Of a stretch of 64,000 nt of DNA, positions 1 through 8,753 are shown piece by piece; positions within the stretch are counted from its first letter, which is position 1; each line of letters opens with the position of its first letter. The notes under the pieces were generated by a model. The model saw only the letters and a list, made by a program, of their open reading frames with translations. It made no database searches and was not told where the DNA came from. This DNA comes from Rhodobacter sp. (GTDB taxonomy: Bacteria; Pseudomonadota; Alphaproteobacteria; Rhodobacterales; Rhodobacteraceae), in contig JACKKF010000002.1 in assembly GCA_020637555.1 (NCBI GenBank), positions 1 through 64,000 on the forward strand. The letters are read 5' to 3'. A program made the position numbers and the translations under genes.

Positions 1-135
1 CAATGCGTTGCGAGGAATTCACCAAACCGGCGCAGTCATCAGGTCCGGAGAATATCGGCCTTCAGAGACCGCTTCCCGCCCTCTTGGCGCTGGCCCCGGT
101 GCTCAGCCCCACCCGCATAACCCTCGAAAACAACG

Positions 136-158
136 AGAAAATCCGGCCGCAGCCGGAT
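136..158 (-). terminator. Probable terminator of tRNA-Ser
   Basis: Read on the minus strand, a 7-bp stem (141-147 with 152-158, ATCCGGC/GCCGGAT, four-base loop) is followed by a T-rich stretch. It lies about 27 bases downstream of the tRNA 3' end. The rest of 1-184 shows no convincing gene. Confidence 0.5.
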
Positions 159-184
159 CGGGAGAATGCTTTCTCGAGGGCAAG

Positions 185-272
<88 letters not shown>

Positions 273-361
273 GTTGTCGGCTTTACAGACCCGAGGCCGG
301 TGCTCGCCGGTTTGTCCTTCGCCTGCCGCGTTCTAGCTTGCCGTCGGAGCCGCCGCAAGCG

Positions 362-2374
362 TCAGCCGGTCGCGATTCGGGGGCGGCCCGAGGCCGTGAC
401 GCGGAGGCGGATTTCGATGAGGACGCGCTGGCCCTCGACCTCGGCTCCGGCATCGTCGCGCGCGACGGTCAGGCGCGGATCGGCGACGCCGGCGGCCTGT
501 GCCCTGCGGCGGGCCTCGAGGGCGAGATCGGCCTCGAGTGCCTGCACCGCCGGGTCGGGCGCGGCAAATCGACGGGGTCCGGCGGCAAGATGGGCCAGGA
601 ATTCACCCGGCGCGGGGCTGGTGACCTGACCCTCGACATGCATGGACACCTGGCCGACCACCGCGCCGACCGCATTGGCAACCCCCGCATGTTCTGGCAC
701 CAGCATCGCGCAGCCCAGCCGGTCCCCGACCGCGCCATACCAGCAGCCCGCGGACGCCCCCAGACCGATCACCGGCACGCCCAGTCGGGCCTGCAACCGC
801 ACGAGCCCGCTATCGCGCCGGAGCAAGGCGGCGCGGGTCAGCGGATGCCGGGCCAGGTCCTCGGGCGGGTCGTTCCAATCCGTCTGATCTTCGGCAAACG
901 CGGTCTCCAGCAGGCAGTCCACGGTCTGCGTCGTCAGCTGATCGACGATCCGCCGCGCCATGCCCTCGGCGTCGGTGGCGAGGCGCTCGCCATTGCCGCC
1001 GCGCTGACGGGCCAGCAGGGTCAGCGCCTTGCGCGCCGCCTCGCGGTCAAAGCCGGTTTGCCGGTCCAGCACATGGGCCGCGTCGGTCGGCGTTGGTCCC
1101 GACATCAGGACCAGGCCGCGTTGCACCAGCCGGGTCAGGGCAGGGGCCTCGACCCGGGCGAGGATCAGGTCGGACTGGCGAAGCGGACCGGCGGTCAACC
1201 GTTCGGCCAGGGTGGCCTCGCGCATGGGCAGGCCGGGTGGAACCTGGGTAAACAGGGGCAGCGCGATGCGCCAGCTGTCCTCGGGCGCGGGGTCCCGCCC
1301 CAGCGCGGTGTCGAGGACCCGGTGCACGAGGTCGGCGTGCAGATGCGCGGCCAGCGAGAGCGGCATGACCCGACGCGGCCCCAGATGCAGCCCTGACTCG
1401 AGCCCGGCCAGCACATGAACCTCGCTGTCGCCGCCCAGCCCGGTGGTGCGCATCGCCACGGCCTCGACCATGGTGCGCCAGCCGCCGACACGCGCTCCTT
1501 CGGGGTCGATGGCGGGGCGTCCGTCGCGCAGGATGCAGACATCCGTGGTCGTGCCGCCGATGTCAGAGACCAGGGCCTCGGTCGCGCCGGTCAGCCAGGC
1601 CGCGCCAGCGATCGAGGCCGCCGGCCCGGACAGGATCGTTTCGATCGGTCGTTCCCGCACGAGGGCGGCGGACACCAGCGCCCCGTCGCCGCGCACCACC
1701 ATGAGCGGCGCGTCGATCCCGCGCGCACCGAGATGCGTTTCGCAGGCGCGCACCAGCCGGTCGATCATGGCGATCAACCGCGCGTTCAGCAGCGCCGTCA
1801 AGGCGCGTTTGGGTCCGTTCAGCCCGGCGCTCAGTTCGTGCGAGCAGGTGACCGGCAGCCCGGTGCGGGCCCGGATCAGCGCGCGGGCCTCGACCTCGTG
1901 CGTCGGGTTGCGGGTGGCGAACCGGCTGGTGACCGCGACGGCGCTGATGCCCGGTGGCAACGCATCCAGGGCCGTGGCCAATGCGCTCAGGTCCAGCGGC
2001 TGCGCTTCGCTGCCGGCATGGTTGTGGCCACCGGCGATTTCGATCAGCGGGTCGCCGGCCAGCGCATCGCCCAGGCCGGCGCGCGCGCTGTCGCCGGGGG
2101 CAAAGCCGATGAGCACCAGCGCGGCGGGCGCACCCTGGCCCTCGACCAGCGCGTTGGTTGCCAGCGTGGTCGAGAGCGAGACCATGGCAATCCCCGAGGG
2201 CGGCAGGTCGGGGGCCTGGGCCAGCACCGCGTCGATGGCCCCGCCGATGCCTGTGGCCAGATCGGGTCGGGATGTCAGGGCCTTGGCCGAGGCCACGACC
2301 CGTTCCGCGCTGTCGTCGAGCAGCACGGCATCGGTGAAGGTGCCGCCCGTGTCCACGCCCAGAAAGATCGCCAT
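362..2374 (-). CDS. Hydantoinase/oxoprolinase family protein (HyuA-type)
   Basis: This 670-aa protein belongs to the N-methylhydantoinase A / 5-oxoprolinase A family, ATP-dependent enzymes that open cyclic amides such as hydantoins or 5-oxoproline. The N-terminal phosphate-binding motif DTGGTFTD lies at residues 8-15, and the second ATPase-fold motif DIGGTTTD near residue 270. The start is taken at the ATG (2374) preceded by GGAGA about 8 bases upstream; the in-frame extension to 2467 has no family similarity. It is the last gene of the peptide-type ABC importer operon on the same strand, 258 bases after the second permease. No HyuB partner subunit is present beside it, so it may act alone or with a partner encoded elsewhere. 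The substrate is unknown. A cyclised or N-acylated amino acid derivative brought in by the transporter is my inference. Confidence 0.85.
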   Translation of the reverse strand: MAIFLGVDTGGTFTDAVLLDDSAERVVASAKALTSRPDLATGIGGAIDAVLAQAPDLPPSGIAMVSLSTTLATNALVEGQGAPAALVLIGFAPGDSARAGLGDALAGDPLIEIAGGHNHAGSEAQPLDLSALATALDALPPGISAVAVTSRFATRNPTHEVEARALIRARTGLPVTCSHELSAGLNGPKRALTALLNARLIAMIDRLVRACETHLGARGIDAPLMVVRGDGALVSAALVRERPIETILSGPAASIAGAAWLTGATEALVSDIGGTTTDVCILRDGRPAIDPEGARVGGWRTMVEAVAMRTTGLGGDSEVHVLAGLESGLHLGPRRVMPLSLAAHLHADLVHRVLDTALGRDPAPEDSWRIALPLFTQVPPGLPMREATLAERLTAGPLRQSDLILARVEAPALTRLVQRGLVLMSGPTPTDAAHVLDRQTGFDREAARKALTLLARQRGGNGERLATDAEGMARRIVDQLTTQTVDCLLETAFAEDQTDWNDPPEDLARHPLTRAALLRRDSGLVRLQARLGVPVIGLGASAGCWYGAVGDRLGCAMLVPEHAGVANAVGAVVGQVSMHVEGQVTSPAPGEFLAHLAAGPRRFAAPDPAVQALEADLALEARRRAQAAGVADPRLTVARDDAGAEVEGQRVLIEIRLRVTASGRPRIATG

Positions 2375-2512
2375 CGCACTGTCTCCGCAGGCCCTTCGGA
2401 CCTCGCGGGTCGCGGGCAGGAAAGGATGCGGGCTGCATGGACCCGCCAAGATCTCGCAGGCTGTCATGCCAAAGGCCCGCCGCGACGTCCTGCCCGGAAG
2501 CGACCGAATGGC

Positions 2513-2541
2513 CCATCACCTTGTCGGAAATACGCATATCC
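2513..2541. repeat. Short dispersed intergenic repeat, TTGTC-GAAATACGC type
   Basis: The core TTGTCGGAAATACGCA matches the copy at 41090-41107 (TTGTCCGAAATACGCA) with one difference, and both follow CATCAYC. This copy lacks the two G/C hairpins that follow the other copies. It sits in the 258-base gap between the ABC permease gene and hyuA. Confidence 0.5.
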
Positions 2542-2632
2542 GACGCATCAATCGGTTTGGCGGTTCGGCGGCTGCGCCCCGGGCACGGCACCTCGGCACC
2601 GCGCCCGGGCGACTATGGGGTTTGTCGCGGTC

Positions 2633-3535
2633 TCAGCGGCCCCGGATGCGCGGATCCAGCGCATCGCGCAGGCCGTCGCCGATGTAGTTCACGCTGAGCA
2701 CCGTCAGCGAGATGAATATCCCCGGCAGCAGGGCCCGCGACGGGTATTGCTGCAGGTAATCCACCCCGTCGGCGACCAGCCGGCCCCAGGTGGGGAAGTC
2801 CGGCGGAAAGCCCATGCCCAGGAAGCTCAACGCGCTTTCGGTGATGATCGCGGTGGCGATCATCAGCGTGGCCGAGACCATGACCGGCGACAGCACGTTC
2901 GGCAGGATGTGGCGCAGGATCAGGCGTCGGGGCGGGGTGCCGATGGATCGCGCGGCCAGGACGTATTCGCGCTCTTTCAGCGTCAGGACGTCGCCGCGCA
3001 CCACCCTGGCCGTCCGCATCCACGAGGTGATGGCGATGGCCGAGACGATCAGCAGGAACATCCCCGTCTCGACCCCGAAAGCCGCGCTCAGGGGTTGGCG
3101 CAGCAGCATCGACATGACCAGCAGCAGGGGCAGCAGCGGCAGGGCCAGGAACAGGTCGGTCAAGCGCATCAGAACCCCGTCGAGCCGGCGGAAATACCCC
3201 GCCAGAACGCCGATCAGCGTGCCGATGAACACCGACAGCACCATGCCGACGATCCCCACCGCCAGCGAGACCTGCCCACCCTTCATCATCCGCGCAAAGA
3301 TATCGCGCCCCAGCTGGTCGGTGCCGAACGGGTGCGCCAGGGTGAATCCCTGGTTGCGCGAACGGATGTCGATATAGGTCGCGTCATAGGGCCACAGGTA
3401 GGGCCCGACGAAGCAGAACAGAACGATGGCGATGAACACGACAGAGCCGATCATCGCGCCCTTGTGGACCTTGAACTGATCCCAGACATCCCACCACTGG
3501 TTGCGCGGCGGCTTGAAGGTGACGGTATCAGTCAT
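2633..3535 (-). CDS. Peptide-type ABC transporter permease (DppC-like)
   Basis: This 300-aa inner-membrane permease is of the BPD_transp_1 fold, DppC/OppC subgroup. It has a cytoplasmic N-terminus, a first membrane span at about residues 27-47, then five more spans. The ATPase-docking EAA loop lies at about 192-209 (VLAARSIG...LILRH), followed by the family-typical PNVLSPV. Its start lies 8 bases inside the 3' end of the upstream dppB-like gene, so the two are translationally coupled. It would form the membrane channel with the DppB-like subunit and be driven by the two ATPases at 6355-8408. Confidence 0.9.
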   Translation of the reverse strand: MTDTVTFKPPRNQWWDVWDQFKVHKGAMIGSVVFIAIVLFCFVGPYLWPYDATYIDIRSRNQGFTLAHPFGTDQLGRDIFARMMKGGQVSLAVGIVGMVLSVFIGTLIGVLAGYFRRLDGVLMRLTDLFLALPLLPLLLVMSMLLRQPLSAAFGVETGMFLLIVSAIAITSWMRTARVVRGDVLTLKEREYVLAARSIGTPPRRLILRHILPNVLSPVMVSATLMIATAIITESALSFLGMGFPPDFPTWGRLVADGVDYLQQYPSRALLPGIFISLTVLSVNYIGDGLRDALDPRIRGR

Positions 3536-4535
3536 AGCGGATCCTCGGGTCGAGAATGGCGTAGAGCAGGTCGGCGATCAGGTTGAAGCCGACGATCAGG
3601 ATGGCGAACACGACCGAGAGCGTCAGCACCATCGGCACGTCCGAGGCATAGATCGCCGTGATCAGCAGTTGGCCCAGTCCGTTCACGCGAAAGATGTTCT
3701 CGGTGATGATGGCGCCGGTAAAGATCGTGGGAATCCCCAGCGCGATCACCGTGACCACCGGGATCATCGAGTTGCGCAGCAATGCAGCAGCACCACGACG
3801 CGCTCGGTCATGCCCTTGGCCCGGCGGTGCGCACATAGTCCAGCGGCAGATTGTCCAGCATCGAGGCGCGCATGAACCGGGTGATCTGCGACACGTTGTA
3901 GAGTGTCAGCACAAAGACCGGCATCGCCATCTGCCGCAGTTGCAGCAGGAAATTGTGCCAGCTGTCCACCACCAGCGTGGTGTCGTAGATGATCGGGAAC
4001 CAGCCCAGCCAGATCGAGAAGATCAGCATCAGCAGCGGCCCGGTGAAGAAGGTCGGCAACGAGAAGCCCACCATCGACACGAAGGTTCCCGCCTGGTCGA
4101 ACCAGCCATATTGCTTGTAGGCCGAATAGACCCCGATCGGCACGGCCATCAGGATGCCGAAGATATAGCTCAGCCCGACCACCACAGCGTTTGCGGCAGG
4201 CGCTGCGAGATGATGTCCGCCACCGGCGAGCGCGTCTGGAACGAGATGATCCGCTGGCCCTCGATTGCCAGGCTGTCGATGCCGGTCATCGTGGCCAGCA
4301 TGTGGCTGGGTTCGACGATGGTGAACAGATAGAGCCATTTGAAGAAGCGGATATACCACGGTTCGCCCAGCCCCAGCGCCAGGCGCATCTGTTCGCGCAC
4401 CTCGGGGGGGATGGTCAGCGGCATGTCGGCCATGGGGTCGCCGGGCGACAGTTCCAGCAGCAGGAAGATGATCAGAGCGATGAACAAAAGCGTCGGTATG
4501 GCCAGAAGGACCCGTCGCAGTGTGTAGTTGAACAT
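3528..4535 (-). pseudogene. Peptide-type ABC transporter permease (DppB-like), frameshifted
   Basis: The translation is a complete DppB/OppB permease split over three frames. The first 121 residues (start at 4535, LLAIPTLLFIALIIF first span) run to RLPQTL. A missing base near 4186-4192 moves the frame to VVVGLSYIFG...DNLPLDYVRTA. A second missing base near 3818-3825 gives a short piece (AKGMTERVVVLLH), and a third near 3779-3786 restores the original frame for LRNSMIPVVTV to the end. Three one-base losses sum to a codon, and residues on either side are those expected for the family, including the EAA loop. I consider local sequencing error more likely than decay, because the rest of the operon is intact. 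It overlaps the following permease gene by 8 bases. Confidence 0.85.
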
Positions 4536-4608
4536 GGGGGCGCCTTTGTTCAGCGTTCGCGGTTCGGCCCGGGGGCCCGGCGGGGCAGGGGCACGACACA
4601 GAGGAGGC

Positions 4609-4641
4609 GCCCGCCCCCGGCACGGATGGCCGGGGACGGGC
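4609..4641 (-). other. Intercistronic stem-loop between binding-protein and permease genes
   Basis: On the minus strand a 13-bp G/C stem (4609-4621 with 4629-4641, one wobble pair, 7-base loop) lies just after the binding-protein stop. There is no T-run, so it is unlikely to be a full terminator. Hairpins in this position commonly protect the upstream binding-protein message and raise its yield over the permeases. That role is inferred. Confidence 0.55.
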
Positions 4642-4654
4642 AGGGGTCATCCGG

Positions 4655-6358
4655 TTACTGGATGCGATACCAGTCGGCGATGTTCCACAGACCGGAATCC
4701 CAGACGTTCAGCAGCACGCCACCCAGCGAGTTCGCATGGGCATCCACGCGGCCGCGATCGACCAGCGGCACGGTGATGTAGTTCTGAACCAGGATGTCGT
4801 TCAGCTCGCGGCCGATGCGGCCCCGCTCGTTGATGTCGGCGGTCTGCGCCAGCTGCAGGTGCAGCGCGTCATATTCCGGATCGCAGAAGCGGCTGATGTT
4901 TTCACCCTGCCACTGGGTCGCGGGACGCGGCTCGTGGTCGCAGCGCCAGGCGCCGAGATAGTTCTCGGGGTCGGTGCCGGTGAAGTTGTTGGCATACATC
5001 TCGACGTCGGCATAGAACTTCTGGAACGTGTCGGGCGAACCGGGGTCGCCACCAAAGAACACCGAGGCGTTCACGTTGCGCAGGTTCGCTTCGACGCCGA
5101 TTTCACGCCACCACTGCTGGATCAGCGCCTGGAAGTCCTGACGCACGGCGTTGGTCGAGGTCTGATAGTCGATCACCAGCCGGCGGCCATCCTTCACGCG
5201 GATGCCGTCGGGACCGGGCGTCCAGCCAGCCTCGTCAAGAAGCGCGCGCGCACCGTCCATGTCCTGCACCGCGCAACCTTCGTTCGCATCCGAACGGAAC
5301 ACCGGCGGGTTCGGCACGATGTTGCAGGCGACGCGGCCGGCCTGGCCATAGCCGACCTCGACCAGCAGCGGGCGGTCGATCGCCATCGACAGGGCCTGGC
5401 GCACGCGCATGTCCGACAGGATCGGATGCGGCGCTTCGCGGGTCGAGCGCGTCTCGGGCGGCAGATCCGGCGACGGGTCGGTCAGGTTCATCTCGATCCG
5501 CTCGACCAGCGTGCCGAACGCCGAGATCGGAACGCCGTGGCCACCCTGGGCCATGGTCGCGATCACGTCGGGCGCAAGCTGCAGGTTCCAGGCATAGTCC
5601 ATTTCGCCCGTTTCCATGACCGCACGACCGGCCGAGGCCGCGTCGCCGCCGCCCTTCAGCGTCAGGGTCGCGAAATGCGGCAGCGCCGGGTCGCGATAGT
5701 TGGGGTTCGCTTCCATCTGGATCACGTCGTTCGGACGGAATTCCACCACGCGGAAGGCGCCGGTGCCGATCGGCATGAAGTTGGCGTCCGTGCAGGTGGG
5801 CGCGTTGGCGCCGAGGCAGTTCTCGAACTGCGCACGCTGGATGATCGGCGAGGTCGCCGAAACGAACGGACCATAGGGAACCGGCTTCGGCACCGAGAAA
5901 TGAACGGTGACGGTGCGGTCGTCGACCACTTCCACCGACTCGACGTCGTTGAAGTTGCGCAGCTGTGCGCAGCCGCCGTCAGGCGCCATGCAGTATTGGG
6001 CGGTAAAGGCCACGTCGGCCGATGTCACGGGCGTGCCGTCGGACCACAAGAGGCCCTCGCGCAGGCGCCAGGTGATCGAGCGCAGGTCCTCGGCCACGCC
6101 GCCGTTTTCCACGGTCGGAATGCTTTCGGCCAGCCACGGCACCAGTTCGCCGTTCTCGTTGTAGCGCGCCAGCGGTTCCAGCACGATGCTCGAGGCTTCC
6201 TGCTCTTTCGTGCCGCCCGACAGATACGGGTTCATGATGGACGGCGCTTGCCAGTAAATCAGGTTCAGGTGGCCGCTTTCACCGCGCTCTGCCATTGCCG
6301 CCAGCGGCGTCATGGCGAATGCGGCAGCCGCCCCGAACAGGGCCATTCTGCGAGTCAT
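4655..6358 (-). CDS. ABC transporter periplasmic peptide/substrate-binding protein (SBP_bac_5)
   Basis: This 567-aa protein is of the dipeptide/oligopeptide binding family. The N-terminus MTRRMALFGAAAAFAMTPL, followed by an AMA cleavage site, is a clear Sec signal peptide. The mature part starts with the family pattern of an early YWQAPSIMNPYLSGG and a later Y..NGELVPWLAES. The start at 6358 has AAGGAGAGG upstream, and its ATG overlaps the TGA of the preceding ATPase gene (ATGA). A longer in-frame ORF upstream lies inside the ATPase gene and is not used. The protein captures substrate in the periplasm for the permeases at 2633-4535. Exact specificity cannot be read from sequence; the neighbouring hydrolases suggest peptides or N-acyl amino acids. 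Confidence 0.9.
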   Translation of the reverse strand: MTRRMALFGAAAAFAMTPLAAMAERGESGHLNLIYWQAPSIMNPYLSGGTKEQEASSIVLEPLARYNENGELVPWLAESIPTVENGGVAEDLRSITWRLREGLLWSDGTPVTSADVAFTAQYCMAPDGGCAQLRNFNDVESVEVVDDRTVTVHFSVPKPVPYGPFVSATSPIIQRAQFENCLGANAPTCTDANFMPIGTGAFRVVEFRPNDVIQMEANPNYRDPALPHFATLTLKGGGDAASAGRAVMETGEMDYAWNLQLAPDVIATMAQGGHGVPISAFGTLVERIEMNLTDPSPDLPPETRSTREAPHPILSDMRVRQALSMAIDRPLLVEVGYGQAGRVACNIVPNPPVFRSDANEGCAVQDMDGARALLDEAGWTPGPDGIRVKDGRRLVIDYQTSTNAVRQDFQALIQQWWREIGVEANLRNVNASVFFGGDPGSPDTFQKFYADVEMYANNFTGTDPENYLGAWRCDHEPRPATQWQGENISRFCDPEYDALHLQLAQTADINERGRIGRELNDILVQNYITVPLVDRGRVDAHANSLGGVLLNVWDSGLWNIADWYRIQ

Positions 6359-7416
6359 GCATCCTCTCCTTGTTGGATTTTTCCTTGGTCGTGCTCGACA
6401 CGGGCGCCGCCGGTTCCTCCGGCGGTCGGATTCTTGTCGATCAGGTGGCAGGCCACGAAATGCCCGGGCGAGACCTCGACGGTCTCGGGCTCGGTCTGGT
6501 GGCACAGCTCGAACGCCTTGGGGCAACGGGTGCAGAAGTTGCAGCCTTTGGGCGGATTGGCGGGCGAGGGCACGTCGCCCTTCAGCACGACCCGCTCCTT
6601 GCGGCTTTCCAGCGATGGGTCCGGCTCGGGCACGGCGGACAGCAGCGCCTCGGTATAGGGGTGGCGGGGGTCGTCGTAGATCACCTGAACCGGCGCCACC
6701 TCGACAATCTTGCCCAGATACATCACCGCGACCCGATCGGCGATGTGGCGCACCATCGACAGGTCATGGCTGATGAACAGATAGGTCAGCCCGAATTCTT
6801 CCTGCAATTCCTCGAGCAGGTTCACGACCTGCGCCTGGATCGACACGTCCAGCGCGGCAATGGGTTCGTCGCAGACGATGAACTTGGGGTTCAGCGCCAG
6901 CGCCCGGGCGATCCCGATCCTTTGCCGCTGTCCGCCCGAAAAGGCATGGGGGTAACGGTTGGCGAAATCGCGATTCAGGCCGACGGCGTCCATCAGCTCA
7001 TAGATGCGATCGAGCTTTTTCGCGCGCGGCCATCGGGTGTGTTCGTCCAGCGGTTCGCCGATGATCCCGGCCACGGTCATGCGGGAATTGAGGCTGGCCT
7101 GCGGATCCTGGAACACCATCTGCATCGACGGGCGCTTCTTGCGCAGTTTCTCGGGGCTGAGGGTCGCGACATCCTCGCCGTCGATTACCACCGACCCGTC
7201 CGTCACCTCGTAGAGCCTGAGAACCGCGCGTCCGACGGTGGACTTGCCGCAGCCGGATTCCCCGACCACGCCCAGGGTCTCGCCCTCGTAGATGTCAAAG
7301 GACACGCCGTCCACGGCCTTGACCGCACCCACCTGCCGGCGCATCAGCCCGCCATAGATCGGAAAGTGCATCTTCAGGTTGCTGACCTGGACCAGCTTGC
7401 GTTTTTCCGCGCTCAT
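6355..7416 (-). CDS. Peptide ABC transporter ATP-binding protein (DppF/OppF-like)
   Basis: This 353-aa ATPase carries Walker A GESGCGKST, signature SGGQRQRIGIARAL, Walker B FIVCDEPIAALD and a switch histidine (FISHDL). The C-terminal oligopeptide-transporter extension contains cysteines (CNFCTRCP...CH). It couples ATP hydrolysis to import with the companion ATPase at 7413-8408. The start overlaps the upstream stop by 4 bases and its own stop overlaps the next start by 4 bases, so the three genes are tightly coupled. Confidence 0.93.
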   Translation of the reverse strand: MSAEKRKLVQVSNLKMHFPIYGGLMRRQVGAVKAVDGVSFDIYEGETLGVVGESGCGKSTVGRAVLRLYEVTDGSVVIDGEDVATLSPEKLRKKRPSMQMVFQDPQASLNSRMTVAGIIGEPLDEHTRWPRAKKLDRIYELMDAVGLNRDFANRYPHAFSGGQRQRIGIARALALNPKFIVCDEPIAALDVSIQAQVVNLLEELQEEFGLTYLFISHDLSMVRHIADRVAVMYLGKIVEVAPVQVIYDDPRHPYTEALLSAVPEPDPSLESRKERVVLKGDVPSPANPPKGCNFCTRCPKAFELCHQTEPETVEVSPGHFVACHLIDKNPTAGGTGGARVEHDQGKIQQGEDA

Positions 7417-8408
7417 GCCGTGCCCCCCCGGTGATCCCAGTGGCAGGCCACGTCATGGCCGGTGCCGATATCGCGGCGCACGGGGTTTTCCCGGGCGCAA
7501 CGGTCAAAGGCATGGGCGCAGCGCGCCATGAACGGGCACGATGTCGGGTGACGGCCCAGGATCGGCGGCTGGCCTTCGATCACCCGCAACTTCGCTTCGC
7601 GCGCGCCGTGCAGCTTGGGCATCGTCTGCAGCAACGCCCGGGTATAGGGATGCGCGGGGTTCGAGAACACCTCGCGCACGGGGCCCTGTTCCGCCACCTG
7701 GCCGCCATACATCACCATCACGCGGTCGGCGATGCCGGCAATCACCCCCAGGTCGTGGGTGATCCAGATGATGGCCATGCCCAGCTTGTGGCGCAGCTCC
7801 TTCACCAGTTCCAGGATCTGCGCCTGAATGGTCACATCCAGCGCGGTCGTCGGTTCGTCCGCGATCAGCACCTTGGGGTCGCAGGCCAGCGCGATGGCGA
7901 TCATCACCCGCTGCCGCATCCCGCCCGAGAACTGGTGCGGATAATCGCCCAGCCGGCGGCGCGCATCGGGGATGCCCACCAGTTCCAGCAATTCCACCGA
8001 CCGGTCGCGTGCCTGAGCCTTGGACATGCCCAGATGCTTGCGCAGGGGTTCGGCGATCTGGAAGCCCACGGTGAACACCGGGTTGAGCGAGGTCATCGGG
8101 TCCTGAAAGACAAAGCCCACCTCGCGGCCGCGCACCTTGCGCAGACCGTCCTCGCCGATCTTCAGCAAGTCCCGGTCGCCCAGCATCACGCTGCCTTCGC
8201 GCACCTCGGCAGGGGGCGAGGGCAACAAGCCGAGCAGCGACATCATGGTCACCGATTTGCCCGAGCCTGACTCGCCCACCACACCCAGCAACTCCCCGGG
8301 CTTCAGATCGAAGCTGACGGAATTGACGGCATGCACTTCGCCAGAACGCGTGTTGAATACCGTCTTGAGGTCCTTGACATCAAGAACCGGCGTAGCCCCG
8401 TCGGGCAT
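7413..8408 (-). CDS. Peptide ABC transporter ATP-binding protein (DppD/OppD-like)
   Basis: This 331-aa ATPase has Walker A GESGSGKSV, signature SGGMRQRVMIAIAL, Walker B LIADEPTTALD and switch WITHDLG, plus the C-terminal oligo_HPY extension with cysteines. It is the first gene of the operon. I choose ATG 8408, which has GGGGAG six bases upstream; the TTG six bases earlier abuts that Shine-Dalgarno and is unlikely. Upstream is the 345-base divergent control region shared with the argE-type gene. Confidence 0.92.
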   Translation of the reverse strand: MPDGATPVLDVKDLKTVFNTRSGEVHAVNSVSFDLKPGELLGVVGESGSGKSVTMMSLLGLLPSPPAEVREGSVMLGDRDLLKIGEDGLRKVRGREVGFVFQDPMTSLNPVFTVGFQIAEPLRKHLGMSKAQARDRSVELLELVGIPDARRRLGDYPHQFSGGMRQRVMIAIALACDPKVLIADEPTTALDVTIQAQILELVKELRHKLGMAIIWITHDLGVIAGIADRVMVMYGGQVAEQGPVREVFSNPAHPYTRALLQTMPKLHGAREAKLRVIEGQPPILGRHPTSCPFMARCAHAFDRCARENPVRRDIGTGHDVACHWDHRGGTA

Positions 8409-8431
8409 GCGCAACTCCCCGTTTTGTTATT

Positions 8432-8467
8432 GACCCGTCAGCATTTTTGAATCGGGTCTGTTTTTTT
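8432..8467 (+). terminator. Hairpin with T-tract just upstream of importer operon
   Basis: GACCCG (8432-8437) pairs with CGGGTC (8453-8458) and is followed by TG and seven T on the plus strand, which is the form of a terminator. No plus-strand gene precedes it. It would either stop antisense transcription into the importer operon or, read on the minus strand, form a hairpin in that operon's 5' leader. Confidence 0.4.
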
Positions 8468-8600
8468 GAAGCTTGGCAACATTCTTTCAACCTCGCAAGA
8501 TGAAAACCGTCCTGTTATCCAAACGAAGAATTTGCGACCAGACCGCGCCTCGGCAGGGGGGCTTTGCCGGAACGGCGCACGGGCTACGGGCTGGCGCCTC

Positions 8601-8615
8601 GTGACGTGGCGTCAC
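8601..8615. promoter_or_regulatory. Perfect 15-bp palindrome, candidate operator
   Basis: GTGACG-TGG-CGTCAC is a perfect inverted repeat about 140 bases upstream of the argE-type start, between two divergent operons. The size and symmetry fit a dimeric repressor site (GntR-, IclR- or TetR-like). The cognate regulator is not in the window. Confidence 0.4.
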
Positions 8616-8753
8616 AGGTCTTGTGCGCCGGATGCCGGCGGGCCTTGACGGTTCGGGGGTGTCACGGTGAGGATGCGGCCTCAGTGCGGACGATCGCAAC
8701 GCCTTGCCCGTTGTCGAGTCTGCCCCCTTGTCGGAAACCAACCGGAGAAGACC

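Larger units (their letters stand above)
8409..8753. promoter_or_regulatory. Divergent control region between importer operon and argE-type gene
   Basis: This 345-base gap has no gene. The importer-side half (8420-8540) is unusually A/T-rich for this genome; the argE side is G/C-rich. It holds a hairpin with T7 tail (8432-8467) and a perfect 15-bp palindrome (8601-8615), listed separately. I could not assign a convincing -35/-10 pair for either direction. Confidence 0.5.

Noticed and set aside
1..184. Short open frames left of the tRNA
   Set aside because: They have no ribosome site or motif, and part of the stretch is the tRNA terminator.
1415..3586. 723-codon plus-strand open frame
   Set aside because: It runs antisense through the hydantoinase and permease genes, has Arg/Gly/Gln-rich shadow composition and no motif. 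Such frames arise from G/C-rich third codon positions.
8414..8416. TTG start for the first importer ATPase gene
   Set aside because: It touches the GGGGAG ribosome site with no spacing; the ATG at 8408 is well placed.
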